Source of the DNA: Sodiomyces alkalinus F11 | Taxonomy: Eukaryota > Ascomycota > Sordariomycetes > Glomerellales > Plectosphaerellaceae | Reading direction: 5' to 3' | DNA: 64,000 nucleotides | Assembly: GCF_003711515.1 (NCBI RefSeq) | Contig: NW_021167080.1 | Location: 4,160,381 to 4,224,380, forward strand | Shown: one piece after another, positions 58,086-64,000 of the stretch | How positions within the stretch are numbered: the stretch's first letter is position 1 | Layout of the letters: the number at the start of each line of letters is the position of its first letter | The notes under the pieces: model-generated | What the model was told of the DNA's origin: nothing | The model's input: the letters and a program-made list of their open reading frames with translations, nothing else | The model's database searches: none | Made by a program: the position numbers and the translations under genes

Positions 58086-58458
58086 AGAGCGGTTAGTAAG
58101 AAGAAACGGCTCGCGGAGAACAGGAAGACACCTACGAGAAGATAAAAGGACACCTAAACTATCGCACGAGCGACCACGATAAATATATTCCCTATAATAA
58201 AAGATACTCTCGATTATAAGGTACCGGAAGCCTTTCGACTCGTAAAAGGAATAAGGTATAACTTCTACTCTAGAAAGCTTAATAGTACGCGATAACTTAA
58301 TTTAATACTATATCTTATAAAAAAGCTACGATTTCTATATACGACCGGATATAATAGTTAGCTATAAGAGAAAAGAAGAAAACCCGGGGGGTTATAAACC
58401 CGGGGTAGGCGACCTATTTATATAACCGCTAGGATAGCGCTTAGAAGGGGGAAGGTAA

Positions 58459-58987
58459 TATTACGGCTAGTAGACCTAATATACACTAAGGATATACTAG
58501 TTATAACGTACTAGGGCGGTTAGTATACTAGGACGTAACTAGAAGATAACTTAGGACGATATTATATACCGGGTTACGTGATAGATAACCGGTATAGTAT
58601 ACACCCGTATAGGGAACCTATTAGTATAGGAGAATCACTAGGATCACTAGGGGTCACTTAGTCCGAGAAGTGATCCGGCGTGATCCCGAACCAGGAGATC
58701 ACCAGGACACCCGTAATCCCGTAGATATATATACCAGCATATCCTAGGTCTTACTTCTGTTAGAGAACAAGACATCGATCAATCTAAGTCTTCACCTAGA
58801 CCATTAGTCTACGCTCGACTCTACCTTATGAAGAAGACGCCTAGTCTTTACGACGTAACTACGACCAGACACTACGAACGACAGTTACTGCTCTTTAGTT
58901 AACATCCTCTTCTTATTTTAAACTAAAACCCCGACGCTAATCCCCTATCGTCCGTTATACTATAGAGGGCCGGAAGCCGTCATAGCA
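58459..58987 (+). repeat. Gypsy 3' LTR
   Basis: 529 bp. Begins TATTACGGC (from TGTTACGGC) and ends CATAGCA, followed by the ATATC duplication. Confidence 0.94.
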
Positions 58988-58992
58988 ATATC

Positions 58993-60250
58993 TTATAAGG
59001 CCTCCTCGTTATAGGAGGGATAGCCTTTACGGATATATTACTATAAGGGCGCTTCTTATTATTATCGTTATTAGCAGTGGCCTTAGTATTAGGGAGGTTC
59101 CTAAGGGTATTAAAGGTATCTCTTCTAACTCTAGGCTTTATAGCGGTGGATTATAGGCTCTTTATATTACTAAGAACCGCTAGTAGAGCCTTTACGAAGT
59201 CGTTAATCGTTAGTTTATTTTCCGTAATCTTATCGTAGTTATTTACTAGGTAGTTATTACTCTATTCCTAGATAATAAGTCTAACGGCTTGTAACGCGTC
59301 TTCTACCTAATAGTCCGCGCTTAATAGTTCTAAAACGCCTATATATTTACAGTGTATTATCGATATTGTCTAGCTTACCACCTAAGCGTCTATATCCTTA
59401 GGTATAGCCTTTATAGGCGTGGTGTATTATCTGTATAGGACTAGGGCTTCCTTACAGAGGTCTATAGATATCGGTCTAACGTACGCGTGTAGGAGAGTAA
59501 TCTAGGCCCGCGGGTTATTTACGGTATTATCCTATAGCTAGGCGAGGAGGTTATATAACGTAGTATATATAGTCCTTTCGATATAAGAGTATACCTTATT
59601 AAACTCTTTCTACTATGCGTTATAGTCTGCCTTTTCCTCGCGGTATATACGGCGATCTTATAGGTAGCGTGTACGCCCCTTTTTAGAGAGGTTATTAATA
59701 GACGTGGGCGTCCTAGTCGTTAGTTCTTTCGTTATAGCCGTAGCTTTCCGGCGAGCGGCCGTCTTCCTCTTACCGGCGGCCGTGGCCGCCGTGGTAGCGG
59801 CCGTGGCGGCGGCGTCCGTGGTATCCGTAGCCTTATCGCCCTTTAGCGTGATAGTGGAAGACGGAGTAGCCGTGACGGTAATAGCTATAGCCTCCTCCGT
59901 GTTAGGGTCCGCGGTAAGGGCTTCGTATTTACGAATATTAGGGGGTATAGATATAAGGAGGAGATAGGCGTTAGCCTTCTTATCGCTTAGCTTTAGATTA
60001 AGGTAGCTATCCTAGTAGGAGGCCGATTTACCGTGTACGGTGTGCTCCTAAACTACCTAATCCCTTTAATTAACGAGGGTAGTAGCGGGCGCCTTTTATT
60101 CGGCGTTAGATACGTTAGCAGATATCTTTACTAGATTATTATTTATCGGTTAGTTAATAAATAGGTAGGTTAATTAATCTCTTAATTACTCTAATTAGAT
60201 TAATAGTAGTTATTTAAGAGTACTTATATAGACGTGATTATTTCTTTATA
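58993..60250 (-). pseudogene. Copia gag region remnant
   Basis: Minus-strand frames between the gypsy insertion and the right copia LTR. Phrases such as NKLTINDFVKALLAVL near 59160-59220 and the position upstream of pol mark it as gag. A plus-strand open frame at 59704-59967 is an Ala/Val-rich antisense shadow and is not annotated. Confidence 0.6.
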
Positions 60251-60311
60251 GTAGAATAGGGGTAGCCTTATTAATATCTATCGTTTAGGCGTTATAAACC
60301 GGGCTTATAAC

Positions 60312-60595
60312 TATCGCACGTTAAAATAGGCACTTAAATAATTAACTTAGTAGAGCAGAAATCTCGTGTGTGTGTATTATATCCAGTTATATCTAGGAGA
60401 GTCTTTATACCCTTAATTTAGGTAGTAAAGACTCTGTTATGGGTACTATATTATTTAGATCCTATCCGGTCTTTTCCGGTATCCACCCTTATTATATCCT
60501 GATACCCGAAGTCCCTGATATCCGGAGCCCTTAGTTATGGAGTGGATCCCCCCTGGATCCCCTATGGACCATATCGTGGTCCTGCCCATGCGACA
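60312..60595 (-). repeat. Copia LTR (right copy; 5' LTR of the element)
   Basis: 284 bp, ends TGCGACA. It is the less mutated copy, keeping several G and C bases that the left copy has lost. Confidence 0.93.
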
Positions 60596-60600
60596 ATATC

Positions 60601-61386
60601 CACCTTCCGTGCCTGACCGCGTATTCGGCTATTAGGTTGTTCCACCCCGAGGGAGGTCTATGCGACAATCCGTGCCTGTTACGTAACCGTAAAAACTATG
60701 GTCTGTTAAAGGCGTATTAAATCTTATTTTCTATAGTAATTACCTCGAGAAAATATTCAAACCAACACCAACAAACACCCTTGTTCCGCATTCCATTTCC
60801 TGCCCAAGGTATGCAATCGCAAAAGACAGAAAATATTAACGCTGCTCAGTCCCATTAGGCAATGTATTTTCATTGTTCTTATCAAAGCAAGAGGCTGACG
60901 TTGTGGAATCTCTAAAGACTGTTTAGCGCGCTATCAAAGGGCTGGGTTTGCACGCGTTCCTTCGAAGCCTCGCGACGCGAGGCTCGTGTCCACCGACCGT
61001 GTTCTGTTCAACGACCTACAATACTGCCCATTCCGACCTCAAACAATCTTAACCGGGTGGGGCAGGCGGAAAGAAGGACAGGGAGCAAGTTAGAGCCCGA
61101 GAAGAAAGACGGTGCAGTCCTCTAGGCCAACTTGGACTGCCCTCGAGGAGTCTCTGTAGCCCTCCCTGGTTCCTATAGACTCCAGCAGCCTTCTGCTATC
61201 GCACAGACTACAACCACGCTCAGAAACCTCGCTCGATTTATGCTAGATGCCGACTATCTCGAGTCCTCCATAGATACCCCTTCGTATCCCTGACGTCGCG
61301 AAGTTCCTTTGCCTCCGACTACCACTCTCCCACCAAGGGAAACGACGATTCTCTGTTGCTAGCCGCCATTCATAGTATGACACATA
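60601..61386. promoter_or_regulatory. Upstream region of the chromodomain gene
   Basis: Composition returns to normal within about 150 bp of the retrotransposon. A perfect palindrome AGCCTCGCGACGCGAGGCT lies at 60966-60984. No gene is supported here on either strand. Confidence 0.4.
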
Positions 61387-63228
61387 ATGTCGAGTTCGTC
61401 CCGCACCAGATACGCGCGGACGCCCGGAAAAGTGGCTGCTCCAGCCATGCCTGCGAAAGCGTGGACCCTGACCGTGGAGCTCGACAAGGAGACATACTGC
61501 CAGTACCGACCCGGCCGCAGGCGCCTGGCGCCCATCACGCTGCTTCCAACCCATGATAGCCAAGCAACGATTGTAGAAGAATATATTGTGCGACCTGAGA
61601 ACTCTCGAGACGGTCAACCACATCGAGAATACCTGATCACCTGGCCCGACCTGCCGACGACGCGAATCACGGTCGACGCGGCGGAGATTCGAGACTACGT
61701 CTCGGCGCGGGAGTACGAGAGATGGAACGAGGTGCAAGCCGAGGCCCGCGAGCGCGCGGAGCTGGCCCAGGAAGAGGCCGAGAACGTGCGGGCGGTCGAA
61801 GAGGCACTGCGACGCGAACGCGAGGAAGAGCTGGCCAAGCGCGGTATACTGCTCCGCAGCGGCCTACTCGGGAGCTCGCGCGACAACTCGGTGGAGATGC
61901 ACACACGATCTGCGTCGCGGGAGGGCCGAAGGGAGGAATATGCACCATCGAAAAAGAAAGGTCGGCCGAGTAAGAAGCGCCCGAACCTGTTGCAGACGGA
62001 GTCGTTTGGGACAGCAGTAACTGGGCAGGATTACATTGAAGACTCGGAAGCCGACGATGAGCATATTATTCGAGAGCAGCTGGAGGATCTGGGAGGATGG
62101 GACGACAGCAGAGCTCTCAACAGCGAATGCCTTTTGGCGATGGCGCGGGATGAGCTGACGCTTACGACGTCGGAGGCGGCGAGCCGCGCTTCTAGCAGAC
62201 TGCGTCATCTAGAGCCGCCGCGGAAGAAGCAGAGGACCATATCTCCTGTGCCGCTCCAACTGGGCGGCCCTTCACGGCACCAACCGACGGACACATGGGC
62301 CTTTGCGCGGGGCGCGTCGGAAGCCGCACCACCATCGGAAAGCATACGGCGGCCAGCCAGGTCTTCCCCGACGCCGAGGGCACAGAAGAACCCTGGCCCC
62401 GGAACTCCTACGACATCCGGCCGACTATTAACAACAACTGTCTCAGCGCCGGCCAAGTCCTTGCGTGAAACCAGCCGTCAACCTGACGCCACGCCGAGGC
62501 CGAGATTTACGCCACTGGCCGTGAATAGCTCGCGGTGGACTACAGTCAGCAACCCATCGAAATCTGGCAAAACACCGACGCCAAAGCCGGCGGCTCAGGA
62601 TTCCTCGTCAACACAAAAGCAACGGAGTAAAAAGAAGCCTACGCCCCGGGCGAAGCAATCTGACGCCGACGAGGCCGAAGGGAAGGACGAAGGAGGGGAC
62701 GGCAACGAAGGCGATCCAGTATACGAGGTCGAGCGGCTGGAGGCGACCAAGGTGCTCATGATCGGTGGCGAACCGGTGCGGCATTTCCTGGTGCGGTGGA
62801 AAGGCGACTGGAGCCCGGACGAGAACCCCACGTGGGAACCCGAAGACAACATCCCGGCTGGCATGGCGCGGCGGTTCCTGAAGAAGGCAAAGGGGCTGGG
62901 CCTCGACGGGGCGAGCGACGCGCCTGGCGCATCAGCATCACGGGCCGGTCTCTGGACGCAGCGGAAGTGGTCGAGCGTGTCGGAGGCTTTCGCGGGGAAC
63001 GTGGACGACGAGGAAGACGGCCACGGATCCGACAAGGCGAGCGAGCAGAGGGGGGATGATGGGTTCGTGGCCAAGACGGAGAAGGATGACGGGGATTACG
63101 GGGATGAGCTTCTCCTGGTCACGGATGATGGCTCGAACACGCTGGCGCCCATCTCGGGTCAAAGTGTTTTGAGTTGGGAATTGGCCATGGGACGGCGGTT
63201 CGGGGATGAGACTGGGATGGTGGGTTGA
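61387..63228 (+). CDS. Chromodomain protein
   Basis: Single exon of 613 residues; a second in-frame ATG at 61447 would give 593. The N-terminal 100 residues are folded-looking (VEEYIVRPENSRDGQPHREY, then WPDLPTTRITVDAAEI). They are followed by a long charged coiled coil (about 115-160: EARERAELAQEEAENVRAVE). Basic patches (KKKGRPSKKRPN, PPRKKQR) and a Pro/Ser/Thr-rich disordered middle come next. A C-terminal chromodomain spans about 444-500: YEVERLEATKVL, HFLVRWKGDWSPDENPTWEP, MARRFLKK. The aromatic cage positions Tyr, Trp and a third Trp appear kept, so it should read methyl-lysine on histone H3. It could be related to fungal heterochromatin factors such as CDP-2, but this is not established. 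Confidence 0.85.
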   Translation: MSSSSRTRYARTPGKVAAPAMPAKAWTLTVELDKETYCQYRPGRRRLAPITLLPTHDSQATIVEEYIVRPENSRDGQPHREYLITWPDLPTTRITVDAAEIRDYVSAREYERWNEVQAEARERAELAQEEAENVRAVEEALRREREEELAKRGILLRSGLLGSSRDNSVEMHTRSASREGRREEYAPSKKKGRPSKKRPNLLQTESFGTAVTGQDYIEDSEADDEHIIREQLEDLGGWDDSRALNSECLLAMARDELTLTTSEAASRASSRLRHLEPPRKKQRTISPVPLQLGGPSRHQPTDTWAFARGASEAAPPSESIRRPARSSPTPRAQKNPGPGTPTTSGRLLTTTVSAPAKSLRETSRQPDATPRPRFTPLAVNSSRWTTVSNPSKSGKTPTPKPAAQDSSSTQKQRSKKKPTPRAKQSDADEAEGKDEGGDGNEGDPVYEVERLEATKVLMIGGEPVRHFLVRWKGDWSPDENPTWEPEDNIPAGMARRFLKKAKGLGLDGASDAPGASASRAGLWTQRKWSSVSEAFAGNVDDEEDGHGSDKASEQRGDDGFVAKTEKDDGDYGDELLLVTDDGSNTLAPISGQSVLSWELAMGRRFGDETGMVG

Positions 63229-64000
63229 TGATGATATATTAAGCCCATGAAGTCCACAACGGAAGAAGCCTTATTACTTTGTATTCTGGGCTTTGTGGTG
63301 CGTGGTGGCATTGGCATTGGCTTTGCTATTCTTTGTTTGCAGGGTTGTTCCGCATTCAGCCAACGCCTGGGAGTAGCCACCACCTCATTTATATTCACCT
63401 ACATATATTGCATATGTATGACTTCGAGACGCCTGGAGGATCCATGCCGGGGGAAGGAGAAGGGGTCAAGAAGAGAGGGAGTGTGTAAATGAAGGGAGGC
63501 GGCAAACAGACATTGCCTTGGGCTGGGGCAAGCGGCATAAGCGGATGATGAAGAGCAACGGGGAATTCAAAACAGCGAACAACACTCAATGTTAGACAGC
63601 CAGCTCTCACATCATCCTTCATCCTTCATGTCATGCAATTAGCAATTCCCAATATTGCACGGGATTTGCGACGCAAAGGCCATTGGAAGAGGTGGAGATG
63701 AAGTTTAGGTCCTACTAATAACCCTACGACTCGACTACCTTACCTTTGGTATCTCTCCACAGCACGACAGCTGGCAGCACCCACTGGACCTTCCAGTACC
63801 GGCAGCGTGATAGGAAGCTCATTTCGGATTGGTGGACTCTTGTTATCGCTATTCGGAATGGGCAAGTACTTTCAAGTATCCGTACCGATACAGAGTGCAT
63901 TACATATGTACTTACTTGGTCTGTAACTGGGCGAGTGGGTTTCTGGGGGTGGAGTAAAAGGGAGGAATAACCAATTGGACACGGACCCTTTCTGACAGGA
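63229..64000. other. Right flank, no gene seen
   Basis: About 770 bp after the chromodomain gene. Short open frames on both strands resemble no family and have no supporting features. Confidence 0.55.

Larger units (their letters stand above)
51662..58987 (+). mobile_element. Ty3/gypsy chromovirus-type retrotransposon nested in the copia element
   Basis: 529 bp LTRs at 51662-52190 and 58459-58987, flanked by ATATC at 51657-51661 and 58988-58992. A purine tract (GAAGGGGGAAGG) precedes the right LTR, so the element reads on the plus strand. The internal part of 6268 bp shows gag, protease, RT, RNase H, integrase and a C-terminal chromodomain in that order, then an extra antisense frame. RIP stops occur throughout. 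A fungal retrotransposon, now inactive. Confidence 0.95.
47147..60595 (-). mobile_element. Ty1/copia LTR retrotransposon, RIP-inactivated, interrupted by a gypsy element
   Basis: Bounded by 285 and 284 bp LTRs that share TGTCGCA...TGCGACA ends and by the target duplication ATATC (47142-47146 and 60596-60600). The minus orientation is shown by a purine-rich tract (minus-strand AAGGGGGTG) touching the left LTR and by coding remnants. Gag remnants lie at about 58993-60250. Pol order on the minus strand is: integrase near 50700-50820 (KRLGHYG), reverse transcriptase about 48250-49150, then RNase H about 47980-48200. Without the 7.3 kb gypsy insertion the element is about 6.1 kb, normal for the family. 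Frames are full of RIP-type stops. Confidence 0.93.

Noticed and set aside
59704..59967. Ala/Val-rich plus-strand open frame
   Set aside because: It is antisense to the copia gag remnant; composition arises from GCC/GTG-rich sequence on the opposite strand.
29484..60600. CRISPR arrays
   Set aside because: Repeated AT-rich words are not regularly spaced repeats with unique spacers, and the genome is eukaryotic.

Overview
The window is a filamentous-ascomycete (Pezizomycotina) genome segment. The evidence is multi-exon genes with 50-200 bp GT-AG introns, fungal highly reducing polyketide synthases (HR-PKSs), fungal forms of SLX9, UBA4, PAM17 and the Den1 deneddylase, and large AT-rich blocks whose decay (C-to-T and G-to-A changes; CAA/CAG/TGG codons turned into stops) is the signature of repeat-induced point mutation (RIP). 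A Sordariomycete is likely. The species cannot be told from the sequence.

Layout. (1) 1-1023: no supported gene. (2) 1024-28416: a secondary-metabolite gene cluster with HR-PKS 1 (-), a polytopic membrane protein (-), an FMO/Baeyer-Villiger-like flavoprotein (+), a DUF3237/UPF0311 protein (-), a tail-anchored PaxM-type FAD monooxygenase (+), a short-chain dehydrogenase (+), a trichothecene-acetyltransferase-type acyltransferase (-) and HR-PKS 2 (+). (3) 28661-29139: a small three-exon gene of unknown function. (4) 29484-38128: a RIP-destroyed 8.6 kb element bounded by ~35 bp terminal inverted repeats, containing an assembly gap. (5) 39266-45952: a conserved housekeeping island with Den1, SLX9, UBA4 and PAM17. 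(6) About 46300-60600: nested RIP-destroyed LTR retrotransposons. A Ty1/copia element on the minus strand (47147-60595) was entered by a Ty3/gypsy chromovirus on the plus strand (51662-58987), next to a truncated third element. (7) 61387-63228: a chromodomain protein gene.

How the cluster may work (inference). PKS 1 has lost half of its C-methyltransferase and has an eroded enoylreductase nucleotide loop, so it should make an unmethylated, unsaturated (polyene-like) chain. PKS 2 keeps every domain, so it can make a methylated, reduced chain. Two flavoenzymes, one anchored to membrane beside a membrane protein of unknown type, could epoxidise or oxygenate a chain. The SDR adjusts the oxidation state, and the acyltransferase could join the two polyketides or acylate an alcohol. 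There is no transcription factor, transporter or release enzyme in view, so the cluster may extend left beyond base 1. CGG-N1-CCG sites recur in four of the cluster's intergenic regions, with a CGG-N2-CCG site in the fifth.

Every spliced model given here keeps an open frame from start to stop.
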